From assembly GCA_964502215.1 (NCBI GenBank), contig CAZCUN010000027.1, positions 1-42,628 of the forward strand: a stretch of DNA of 42,628 nucleotides, written 5' to 3'. Under the pieces are notes generated by a model. It ran no database searches and was not told the origin of the DNA. It saw only the letters and a list, made by a program, of their open reading frames with translations. Each line of letters begins with the position of its first letter. Position 1 is the stretch's first letter. Positions 15,784-22,863 of this stretch are shown here, piece by piece. The position numbers were made by a program, and so were the translations under genes. This stretch comes from JAALLB01 sp964502215. GTDB lineage: Bacteria > Pseudomonadota > Alphaproteobacteria > Rhizobiales > Rhizobiaceae.

Positions 15784-17282
15784 TGCGTAAACCATTCAAG
15801 AAACTTAAGAAGCTCTTTGGCATTACCGACAAGGATGTTCGCCGTACCAAAAAAGAGAATATGGAACCCAAGCGCGTCATCGGACGCATGATTGAAGATG
15901 GTTCTGCGATCTTTGAACCCAACTCCACTGCATCATGGGTTGTCTATGGTGGTGCAGGGTCTGGTAAATCTACCTGTGTAACGCTTCCAGCTGTTCAATC
16001 CATGTTAAGTGATTTTGAACGCGCTTTAGTGATCAATGACGTAAAGTCAGGTGAGATTGCCCACCAAATTGCCGATATGTGTATCAAAGCTGGTAGGAAG
16101 TTTGCGGTCATTGATGACAGCTATGTCTTGGGTAAAGATTATCTCTATCGCATTACTGTTAATCCGTTTGGTAATTTGGTTCGTGCTCATGAACATGATG
16201 ATCCTGATCTTGTCGCTGAGATAGAATCTGTCTGCATGCGATTATTACCTGAACCTGATGGGGGGCTTGATCGTAATTTCTTCTTTAGACAAGTACCTCG
16301 CATATTCTTATTCTTTGGTATTCTTGCTCTGCTTAAGCGTAATAAGAAGGTTGCTACTCCAGGAGGGTTAGCCGCACTTCTTGATGACCCAGAAATCCTT
16401 GCAGCAATTGTTGATATCGAAGCTGATGAAGGAGATGAGATTATCAAGGGGCGTGCAAAACAATTGCAGACACTGCGCGAGAATGATGAAACTGAATATT
16501 CAAAACATTACTTGGGAGCAGTATTTGCCTTAAGTACTTTCGCTCCAGGTTCCCCTATGCATGAGGCAGGGCGTAACCAAACAATCTCCCATGAAGAGCT
16601 TTTGAAAGAAAACTATATTGTCTGCCTTGTTCAAAGTGTAAAGAATGCCTCGCGCTATGCTACCTATTACGGGTTACATCATGGGTCATTTTTGTCCGCT
16701 CAATTGAGTGATAGATGTGGCAGAACGGACTTCATCTTTGATGAAGTCGCCAATACGCCAGCTAAGGACATTATTGAGAAAGTTACTGCCTTTCGCGCTC
16801 ATAAATTAAGAGTTCTTTATATCGCGCAATCAAGAGCAGATTTACAAAGGCAATATTCCGACAAGCTGATCACAACGCTGGAAGACAATTGCAATCTGCA
16901 ATGGCTACAGTTTGGCAATTATGAAGAAGCAGAGCGGGTCTCCAAGGCAATTGGAGAGATTGATAATGTAAAGGTCAATCTTAGTGCTGGTTCTTCAAAC
17001 ATGGATTTTAACTCAACTATTGATACCAATCGGGAGCGTATGTTTCCGCCTGATGATTTGATGAACTTAGAGCGTTCAGAACAAATCATGCGTGTGATTG
17101 GCGTCGGCTGGATACATAGTCTCAAAATCCGTCAAAATGAAATCGGTGACAGTGCCTATTATTTGACTGACAATCCACTAGAGGGCGGTCGGTTGGAGCC
17201 AGATATCAAGGTTGAATTACCGTTTCGAGTTACAGATCAGATTGCTGCAAATGCGCAACGACATGCGGGAGACCAGTCATGA
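15783..17282 (+). CDS. VirD4/TraG-like type IV coupling protein ATPase (soluble form)
   Basis: A 499-residue P-loop ATPase of the VirD4/TraD/TraG kind: Walker A GGAGSGKST (residues 56-64), a VINDVKSGE strand with the family's conserved K-x-G-E-like turn (83-91), and Walker B FIFDE (317-321). An arginine-rich region and an IAQSRADLQRQY segment follow. It has no N-terminal membrane helices, unlike classical coupling proteins, so anchoring may be provided by the preceding membrane proteins. I chose ATG 15783, 9 bases after GGAGG; a TTG at 15780 adds one residue. It probably moves DNA or protein to a secretion channel, but no channel genes are in the window. Confidence 0.8.
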   Translation: MRKPFKKLKKLFGITDKDVRRTKKENMEPKRVIGRMIEDGSAIFEPNSTASWVVYGGAGSGKSTCVTLPAVQSMLSDFERALVINDVKSGEIAHQIADMCIKAGRKFAVIDDSYVLGKDYLYRITVNPFGNLVRAHEHDDPDLVAEIESVCMRLLPEPDGGLDRNFFFRQVPRIFLFFGILALLKRNKKVATPGGLAALLDDPEILAAIVDIEADEGDEIIKGRAKQLQTLRENDETEYSKHYLGAVFALSTFAPGSPMHEAGRNQTISHEELLKENYIVCLVQSVKNASRYATYYGLHHGSFLSAQLSDRCGRTDFIFDEVANTPAKDIIEKVTAFRAHKLRVLYIAQSRADLQRQYSDKLITTLEDNCNLQWLQFGNYEEAERVSKAIGEIDNVKVNLSAGSSNMDFNSTIDTNRERMFPPDDLMNLERSEQIMRVIGVGWIHSLKIRQNEIGDSAYYLTDNPLEGGRLEPDIKVELPFRVTDQIAANAQRHAGDQS

Positions 17283-17545
17283 AGCGATTAGGTATTCTTC
17301 GATATGGCGTGTGGGTGCCTGTGCTTGGACTTCTGTATCTGGTATTTATGTTATGGGGAATCCCGCATTTGGCGTTCAATTATACTTACCTTGATGATGG
17401 ACGCGGCTATGAGCCTTTTGCATCTGGCAGATGGTACACATCATGTACGTATATCGGCTACTATGGTCACTTCCACTATGAGGCTGAAAACGGCACTTGC
17501 CCTTGGTTTAAGTTTTATAAGCAAGATTCTGCAGGTGCATTATGA
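17279..17545 (+). CDS. Small membrane-anchored protein, unknown function
   Basis: An 88-residue protein with one hydrophobic segment (residues 8-28) and a short tyrosine-rich outer part carrying two cysteines (YTSCTY and NGTCPW) that may pair in the periplasm. The start overlaps the coupling-ATPase gene by 4 bases behind a GGGAG site, so the two are co-translated. No family is recognised. Confidence 0.6.
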   Translation: MKRLGILRYGVWVPVLGLLYLVFMLWGIPHLAFNYTYLDDGRGYEPFASGRWYTSCTYIGYYGHFHYEAENGTCPWFKFYKQDSAGAL

Positions 17546-17583
17546 GGGAGCATCTGAAACCAGTTCACACTCCGGCGTTCTTA

Positions 17584-17832
17584 TCAATGCAGCATGGGCG
17601 GTGCGTGGTAGTAACGCGGCTTGAGATTTTGTTCTTTAACAATCTTGAGACGCAGTTCAGATTTGATGCACTTCAAGATCATGCTTTGATCGACGCCCTT
17701 AGCAATCGAAGCGTCACAGCTCGTACGGTAGTCTTCGTCCATGCCAAATGGGTCTGCTGCTTTCCAGAAAGCATCATAATCAAGTGTCTCAAGCCATTCT
17801 TCAAGGTCTTTACGGTCTTCAAAGTGTTGCAT
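17584..17832 (-). CDS. Small acidic protein on the strand opposite the operon
   Basis: An 82-residue leftward frame within a rightward operon. Its composition is natural for a soluble protein: acidic helices at the start (EDRKDLEEWLETLDYDAFW), two cysteines and a basic C-terminus. The opposite-strand frame 17542-17943 is rich in Cys, Val and Phe, has no sensible composition, and looks like its shadow, even though it begins and ends with ATGA overlaps. The leftward ATG has no good ribosome-binding site and lies just after an in-frame stop. Family unknown. Either frame could be the real one. Confidence 0.5.
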   Translation of the reverse strand: MQHFEDRKDLEEWLETLDYDAFWKAADPFGMDEDYRTSCDASIAKGVDQSMILKCIKSELRLKIVKEQNLKPRYYHAPPMLH

Positions 17833-17939
17833 GTACTGATTGTATCACAATGCGGGGTTGCTTCCCCAGAACAATCGTCAAAAGCATCCACATGCAAATG
17901 CAATGGAACCGGTGCTGTCGTCTCTGAAAGGCTGGTTTT

Positions 17940-18464
17940 ATGAATACTCCTGAACAACCCTCCATATCCCAAGAACTGAAACAGGTCTTCAATCTGCATG
18001 TATTGCGTAATGAGGCGAATAGACTGCTGACTGGCAGGCAATGGGAGCTAAGACAATCGCTCACTGACCGCTGTCAAAAAGCAATAAAGAAAGAAGAGCG
18101 TTTATTCGATGAGCGTTATCACACCCGCATAACTGGTGAATATAAAAAGCTTATGGATGAAGGCGCTTCAAAAAAGCTAGAGTTAAAGCCTGCCAGCCAA
18201 CAAGATGATGTGTTTGATAGAGCATCTTTATTAGAGCAGGCAGATACCAATGTGCGTAACCGTCATGAACAAAGATTAGCTAAAATCGAACAGATTGAAA
18301 CGCGCGGCATAGAAAGCCTGATGCAGCGCGCGGATCGCGAAAACCAACTCACAGGACACTCAAAAGATGCCTTTGCCCGTGCCACCAACAGGCGATTGGG
18401 TAAAGAGCGTCGTAGTGGAAAAACTAATAAGCAATCACAGTCTATGCGACGGCCAGAACAATAA
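17940..18464 (+). CDS. Highly charged helical protein, unknown function
   Basis: A 174-residue, very hydrophilic, mostly helical protein rich in Arg, Glu, Gln and Lys (for example RCQKAIKKEERLFDERYH), with no membrane segment. It follows an AAAGG site. No family is recognised. It stands before the paralogous protein pair in the rightward run. A role in binding DNA or a partner protein cannot be decided from the sequence. Confidence 0.6.
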   Translation: MNTPEQPSISQELKQVFNLHVLRNEANRLLTGRQWELRQSLTDRCQKAIKKEERLFDERYHTRITGEYKKLMDEGASKKLELKPASQQDDVFDRASLLEQADTNVRNRHEQRLAKIEQIETRGIESLMQRADRENQLTGHSKDAFARATNRRLGKERRSGKTNKQSQSMRRPEQ

Positions 18465-18508
18465 CATGCCTATCAGTTTTAAACCCTCAAACAAACAGGA
18501 GACTAGCA

Positions 18509-19126
18509 ATGGATATCATGTACACCCCAAAAGAAATGAAACGGGTAGCGCAATCACGCGATAGCTTCTCTGGCCGATTACTTTCTGATCCTCACTATGA
18601 TGAGGCGATGATGGTGACTGGCATTATCGAGAAGGAAATCCAGTCAACAGGCAGGTTCAAGGAAGTCTTGAATGAATATTCTGCCGCCTATGCGCATACC
18701 AAGAAAAACCTTTCTGTAGTAAATGCAGAAAAGATAATGCGCGATTTGTTCAAAGAACGTACTGGCCTCAGCATGAATGAAATGCGTGAGAGTTTTGTCC
18801 AACGTGAAGAAAGCTTGAGCCAGCAACAACGTACAGCTGCATTCCCTTATGCAAAAGAGGTTGGCTCCATGATTGAACAGGGGAATAAAATATCTTTCCA
18901 CCGGGCGTTCTCTCATCAGGCAAAACAGTACGCAACCGAACTCAACATTACTGATCTTGGTGCCAAACGGATTATGAGCCAGCAATTTGAGGCCGTTCAA
19001 GGCGAGAAGCTTTATGATTGGGGCAAAGCTAAAGAAAAAGAGTTTTACCGTCCTCAAATTGAAAAAGAGAAACGAGCCCGCGCATCTGCAAAACAAGAAC
19101 GTGGTATGGCGTATTCAAGAGCTTAA
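18509..19126 (+). CDS. Hypothetical helical protein, paralog of the 19548-20279 product
   Basis: A 205-residue soluble protein with a strong AGGAGA ribosome-binding site. It shares clear landmarks, in the same order, with the product at 19548-20279: SRDSFSGRLLSDP against TRESFSARLLTDP near the start, EIQSTGRF against EINKSGSF, KIMRDLFK against TILRDIFK, and FYRPQIEKEKR against FYRPQIEAEKR near the end. The family is not recognised. The pair is best explained by an old tandem duplication inside the element. Confidence 0.7.
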   Translation: MDIMYTPKEMKRVAQSRDSFSGRLLSDPHYDEAMMVTGIIEKEIQSTGRFKEVLNEYSAAYAHTKKNLSVVNAEKIMRDLFKERTGLSMNEMRESFVQREESLSQQQRTAAFPYAKEVGSMIEQGNKISFHRAFSHQAKQYATELNITDLGAKRIMSQQFEAVQGEKLYDWGKAKEKEFYRPQIEKEKRARASAKQERGMAYSRA

Positions 19127-19547
19127 TTAAATCGAATATGAACCAATCTGCATACAAAGATATGGCAAGCGGCAAACACAATCATAACTCTGGTTACTTG
19201 GTACAATGCAAATATTGCTTCTACTAAATGCTCTGTAAGCCGCATCCAGATTTGCTTTCAAGTAATTTGAAGGCACAATGTGCAAAGAGTTGGAGTTTGA
19301 TTAGGTGGCACGTGCCATCAAAATGTCACTTGAAAGCGCGGCTTTTGCCTTAATTGCGCTCAACACTTGAACCTTCTCAGCCACTATTCTCGGCTTTTCC
19401 AAACGGTTCGAATTGATTGCCAACACCCTTAAATGGGACCTGAATGAAGTATCCCTTCTTCAGGAACAGCGAAGCTTTGCCTTGTGCAAATCAGCAATCA
19501 ATCGATCCGTACAACCCAAAACAATTTAAACTCTAAAGGAAAATGAC
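19127..19547. other. Intergenic region between paralogs, no gene seen
   Basis: About 420 bases with no supportable gene; rightward frames are broken by stops. It contains a perfect 12-base palindrome TGGCACGTGCCA at 19306-19317, which could be an operator. The end of the stretch carries the AAAGGA site for the next gene. It may contain a second promoter for the downstream genes, or the remains of a duplicated copy. Confidence 0.4.
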
Positions 19548-20279
19548 ATGAATACAATATATGAACCGATTGACCATGGTAGCGTTGCCAACACACGTGA
19601 GAGCTTTAGCGCAAGATTGCTAACCGACCCGCAGTTTGAAGAATTTGTCTCTATTTGTTGCATCTTGAACCGCGAAATTAATAAGTCTGGTAGCTTTATA
19701 GAAAAACTGGAAACTTATGCATTTGCAGTTTCCAGAACTGAAAAAGGTATCAATGCAGCCAAAGCAGATACAATTCTACGCGACATATTCAAAGGACTGT
19801 TTGGTCAATCATTAGATCAACTCAGAAAACAGCTCTTAAAGGCTGAAGAAGAATTAGAAGATGATCAACAAGCATTGGGATTGGAATTTTCCTATGCAAC
19901 CCTGCAGCAGATCGAAGACGGTGATAAAATACCATTTTACCGTGCCTATGCAGAACAGGCAGCTCTCATGGCAACGGCACTGGGTATTACGGATGTGTTT
20001 GCAAAAAAGCTCATAGCCAAGCAATTTGAAGCTGCGGAAGCTCGCGAATTCTACGAAGAAGGAAAGCAGTTTGAAGACAAGTTCTATCGTCCGCAAATTG
20101 AAGCTGAAAAACGCAAGCGCGTAACCAAAACTGGCAACAGCAGAAAACGTTACGGTGGCATTGCAAGTGGACAAAACGGTAGTGGCAATCGTGAACTTGT
20201 TGAAAGTTTAGGGTTGAGGCAATCAGATACCAAAGATAAGTCCACTACTGCCTCTCAACCAACTCCATCAAACAGTTAG
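19548..20279 (+). CDS. Hypothetical helical protein, paralog of the 18509-19126 product
   Basis: A 243-residue soluble protein that repeats the landmarks of the upstream paralog (SFSARLLTDP, INKSGSF, ILRDIFKG, FYRPQIEAEKR) and adds a 45-residue basic, serine/threonine-rich C-terminal tail. AAAGGA lies before the ATG. The middle has many acidic residues (KAEEELEDDQQ). No family is recognised. It is followed 8 bases later by the next gene, so the two are one unit. Confidence 0.7.
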   Translation: MNTIYEPIDHGSVANTRESFSARLLTDPQFEEFVSICCILNREINKSGSFIEKLETYAFAVSRTEKGINAAKADTILRDIFKGLFGQSLDQLRKQLLKAEEELEDDQQALGLEFSYATLQQIEDGDKIPFYRAYAEQAALMATALGITDVFAKKLIAKQFEAAEAREFYEEGKQFEDKFYRPQIEAEKRKRVTKTGNSRKRYGGIASGQNGSGNRELVESLGLRQSDTKDKSTTASQPTPSNS

Positions 20280-20287
20280 GAGGCATA

Positions 20288-20782
20288 ATGAGCACTTCAT
20301 TCCAAAACGCTCGTATGGTCGAGCTTGGGTATAGAATACGACGTGCAAATCTTGAGGCATGCGGGGGATTAATGATCTTCCCGCATGATCTTGGGACGTT
20401 TTGTATCCCAATTGAACATGCTGATTTTCTGGCTGATGCCTATAAACGCTATTTGTGGGCTGCAGGCATTCTTGAAATGGCAGTAGAAACTGAAGATCAT
20501 AAACAACTTTACGAATGTGACTTGCAGTATCTGCAGTTTATCCATGAACGTATAGGTTCGCCCTTTATCAAGGGCGAGTTCTTCCTCGAAACAGCCATCG
20601 AATTTGTCTGGCTGGAGGCAAAGGTCGATCAATCCCTCGCCATCCGCTGGTGCATGATGATGGAATACGTCTCCTACGAAGATCAGCGAACTGACTATCT
20701 ACGTCAACACAATGAAAATAGTGGAACTACAAATAAAGTAGATCACGCAGAGTTAGCAGTGGGAGGTGTTGATGATGGATGA
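20288..20782 (+). CDS. Hypothetical soluble protein
   Basis: A 164-residue protein with mostly helical segments, an AGGAGG ribosome-binding site and no signal peptide or membrane helix. Notable are FPHDLGTFCIPIEHADFLADAYKR and a tryptophan-rich middle (EFVWLEAKVDQSLAIRW). Its end overlaps the following gene by a few bases. It is not recognised. It stands in the terminal cluster just before the integrase. Confidence 0.6.
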   Translation: MSTSFQNARMVELGYRIRRANLEACGGLMIFPHDLGTFCIPIEHADFLADAYKRYLWAAGILEMAVETEDHKQLYECDLQYLQFIHERIGSPFIKGEFFLETAIEFVWLEAKVDQSLAIRWCMMMEYVSYEDQRTDYLRQHNENSGTTNKVDHAELAVGGVDDG

Positions 20783-21143
20783 ACGACAAGAAATTACTAA
20801 CAAGTCAGGTGACGTCCCATCAATCAATTCGCCTCTTGGCAATATTGAAATCGATTACGATCTTCTTGGAAAGGAGCTTGAAGGTTCCAATCTATCTGAG
20901 GATGAAAAGAAGGAATTTATCGATTGCATCTGCTGGATCATGCTATCCTTTGTTGATCTGGGTTTTGGGATTGATCCTAACCAGCAAGCACTTCAAGCTG
21001 GTAATAGCAAGCGAACATCCACGTCACTGCCGTTTTTGGATGTTATTATGGACACAGAAATAGCAGGTGAGTTTAATTCAAAGAACAAAAAACGAAGAAC
21101 TACGCAAACTAAGGAGACGATGACGGAAGGGTTGATCAAATGA
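20772..21143 (+). CDS. Small acidic protein upstream of integrase
   Basis: A 123-residue acidic protein. I chose ATG 20772, 5 bases after GGAGG; a TTG at 20766 or the ATG at 20775 is also possible. A central helix (LSEDEKKEFIDCICWIMLSFVD) is the most conspicuous element, followed by a basic tail (KNKKRRTTQTK). The stop overlaps the integrase start (ATGA), so this gene is translationally coupled to the recombinase and could be a recombination directionality factor or regulator. That role is inference from position only. Confidence 0.55.
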   Translation: MMDERQEITNKSGDVPSINSPLGNIEIDYDLLGKELEGSNLSEDEKKEFIDCICWIMLSFVDLGFGIDPNQQALQAGNSKRTSTSLPFLDVIMDTEIAGEFNSKNKKRRTTQTKETMTEGLIK

Positions 21144-22714
21144 AGTTTAATAATGATGCTGATCACGGCGTGACAGACGCTGTGCATTACGGGCGTGTGT
21201 CCAGTAAATCACAAACGGAAAGAGGTGATGGGTTAAGCTCTCAGGAAACCCGTTGTCGCGCTTATGCTGATTATAAATCCTATAATGTGATTCAGGTGTT
21301 CACGGACGACCTATCTGGTCAATCAGAAAACCGTCCAGGTTTGAGAGCACTAATTGCCTTTCTTAAATCAGAACAACCTAAAAGATATGTTGTGCTGATT
21401 GATGATCTTTCACGCTTTGCGAGAAATGTTCGTGTGCACTTTGATTTGAGAGAAGAGGTTTCTGCTGCAGGCGGCATACTTGAATCCCCATCTATGAACA
21501 TTAGCGAAGATGCGGTTGGCGAATTAAACGAGTATATTCAGGCTACAGTTAATCAGTATCAAGCTAGAAGAAATCGTGAACAAACGCTTGATCGTATGGA
21601 AGCGCGTTGTCGTAATGGATATTGGCCGTTCGCAACACCTATTGGTTACAAGCATGTTAGCGTCAAAGGTATTCCTGGTAAGATACTAGAACGGGATGAG
21701 CCACTTGCCTCAATTATTCAGGAAGGACTTGAGGGATATGCTTCTGGAAGATTTGATACACAAGTCGAAGTTAAACGCTTCTTTGAAAACCAACCTAAGT
21801 TCCCAAAAGACTTGCCCAATGGTGAAGTTCGCAATCAAAAAATAACCGATATCCTTAAACGCATAATTTATGCGGGTTATGTAGAGCATCCCAAGTGGGG
21901 AATACCGCCCACAGAAGGAAAGCATGAAGGATTGGTAAGTCTGGAAACATATCAAAAAATACAGAACCGCCTTATTGGTAATAAAAAATCGCCTGCAAGA
22001 AAAGATATTAGTGCAGATTTCCCCTTACGTGGCTTTGTTACGTGTGGTGATTGCGAGAAGCCATTGACCTCTTGTTGGTCAACCAGCAAATCAGGCCAGA
22101 AGCACGCATACTACATGTGTTACAACCGAGATTGTGTAAGTAAGAGAAAATCTATTCCACGTGATAAATTAGAGAACGCGTTCGATGATATCCTCACTAG
22201 ACTTACACCACCAGAAATTGTTTTCGCCACTGCCAAATTGGCGTTCAAGAGCTTTTGGGAGCAAAGGTCTACTCAGATGGATAATCTCGAAGACACAGTT
22301 AAGAAGGAAATAAAGAAGCTAGAGAGGCAGATTGAACTGCTTGTGGATCGAATTGTAGATGCTGATAGCCCAACAGTAATAGCAGCTTACGAAAAGCGCA
22401 TTTCCAAACATGAAAAGGAAAAACTTGTAATGGCTGAAAAACTAGCAAATTCGCACGGTTGTCGTCGACCCTTCGAAGAAATGTTCGAACACGCTATGCA
22501 ATTCCTCTCAAATCCTAGGAAACTATGGGGTTCTGAACGATTAGAGGACAAGAAAACAGTGCTGAAACTGGCCTTCCAAGAACGTCTTCCATACCATCGC
22601 GAAACGGGTTTTCGAACACCAAAAACTACCATACCTATCAGTACTTTAGCGGATATTAGTATGGGAAATTGTAAAATGGCGCACTCGGGAAGATTCGAAC
22701 TCCCGACCCCTTGA
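21140..22714 (+). CDS. Large serine recombinase (integrase of the element)
   Basis: A 524-residue large serine recombinase. The catalytic Ser21 lies in HYGRVSS, the conserved resolvase core follows to about residue 145 (DDLSRFARN near 88-96), then a recombinase domain (about 165-285) and a zinc ribbon with Cys302, Cys305, Cys327 and Cys332, then a coiled-coil (340-420). Its last 12 residues are encoded inside the tRNA-Arg gene and read SGRFELPTP, as expected for a frame passing into the tRNA 3' end. It should drive integration and excision at that tRNA. It is the last gene of a long rightward run. Confidence 0.92.
   Translation: MKFNNDADHGVTDAVHYGRVSSKSQTERGDGLSSQETRCRAYADYKSYNVIQVFTDDLSGQSENRPGLRALIAFLKSEQPKRYVVLIDDLSRFARNVRVHFDLREEVSAAGGILESPSMNISEDAVGELNEYIQATVNQYQARRNREQTLDRMEARCRNGYWPFATPIGYKHVSVKGIPGKILERDEPLASIIQEGLEGYASGRFDTQVEVKRFFENQPKFPKDLPNGEVRNQKITDILKRIIYAGYVEHPKWGIPPTEGKHEGLVSLETYQKIQNRLIGNKKSPARKDISADFPLRGFVTCGDCEKPLTSCWSTSKSGQKHAYYMCYNRDCVSKRKSIPRDKLENAFDDILTRLTPPEIVFATAKLAFKSFWEQRSTQMDNLEDTVKKEIKKLERQIELLVDRIVDADSPTVIAAYEKRISKHEKEKLVMAEKLANSHGCRRPFEEMFEHAMQFLSNPRKLWGSERLEDKKTVLKLAFQERLPYHRETGFRTPKTTIPISTLADISMGNCKMAHSGRFELPTP
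22677..22714. other. Element-chromosome junction (attR-like) inside the tRNA-Arg 3' end
   Basis: Here the recombinase reading frame overlaps the 3' part of the tRNA gene, up to its stop in the anticodon stem region (22712-22714). The overlap implies that the crossover point lies in or beside this segment. The exact core is unknown because the other junction is not in view. Confidence 0.6.
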
Positions 22715-22753
22715 TTCGTAGTCAAGTACTCTATCCAGCTGAGCTACGAGTGC
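22677..22753 (-). tRNA. tRNA-Arg (anticodon ACG)
   Basis: Read leftward, the 77 bases fold as a tRNA: acceptor GCACTCG pairs with CGAGTGC, the D arm contains GCTC-AGCTGGATA-GAG, the anticodon stem CTTGA/TCAAG encloses the loop CTACGAA with anticodon ACG at its centre, the T arm is GGGAG-TTCGAAT-CTTCC with one G-T pair, and the 3' end G-CCA is encoded. The ACG anticodon is the inosine-modified Arg tRNA of bacteria. The 3' half is shared with the recombinase gene on the opposite strand. Confidence 0.95.
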
Positions 22754-22772
22754 GCATTTTTACAAACTTAGT

Positions 22773-22823
22773 GCTTGCAGATTTCGGTGGTAATCCCTCT
22801 TAGAAACAAATGCAAGCTTTTTT
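22773..22823 (+). terminator. Possible rightward hairpin with T-run
   Basis: GCTTGCA at 22773-22779 pairs with TGCAAGC at 22811-22817 and is followed by six T. The 31-base loop is long, so it is a weak candidate for a terminator of the integrase transcript. The same region also precedes the tRNA on the other strand. Confidence 0.25.
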
Positions 22824-22863
22824 AGCGGGTTTTTGATCTCTTGATAAAATTAAATTTGAAATA

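Larger units (their letters stand above)
1..22714. mobile_element. Integrated mobile genetic element (right-hand part), inserted at tRNA-Arg
   Basis: This whole stretch reads as one accessory island. Its right border is defined by a large serine recombinase whose reading frame runs into the 3' end of a tRNA-Arg gene, the usual picture of a recombinase next to its attachment site. The cargo fits: a resolvase, an ArdA-like antirestriction protein, a VirD4/TraG-like ATPase, an ABC-3C conflict operon and many small unknown proteins. Core genes begin immediately beyond the tRNA. No second copy of the tRNA 3' segment was found, so the left end is probably outside the window. No relaxase or secretion channel is visible. 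It could be an integrative conjugative or mobilizable element, or a decayed island. Confidence 0.75.

Noticed and set aside
17542..17943. Rightward 133-residue frame with ATGA overlaps
   Set aside because: Composition (Cys, Val, Phe rich) is typical of an antisense shadow; the opposite strand reads as a natural protein. Kept as a doubt in the feature.
1..22714. Left attachment site or second copy of the tRNA 3' segment
   Set aside because: Searched by eye for the TTCGAA-containing tRNA segment; none found, so no left boundary is claimed.
1..22714. Relaxase or type IV secretion channel genes
   Set aside because: No HUH-type histidine motif protein or VirB-like protein could be identified in any translated frame supplied, so conjugative self-transfer is not claimed.
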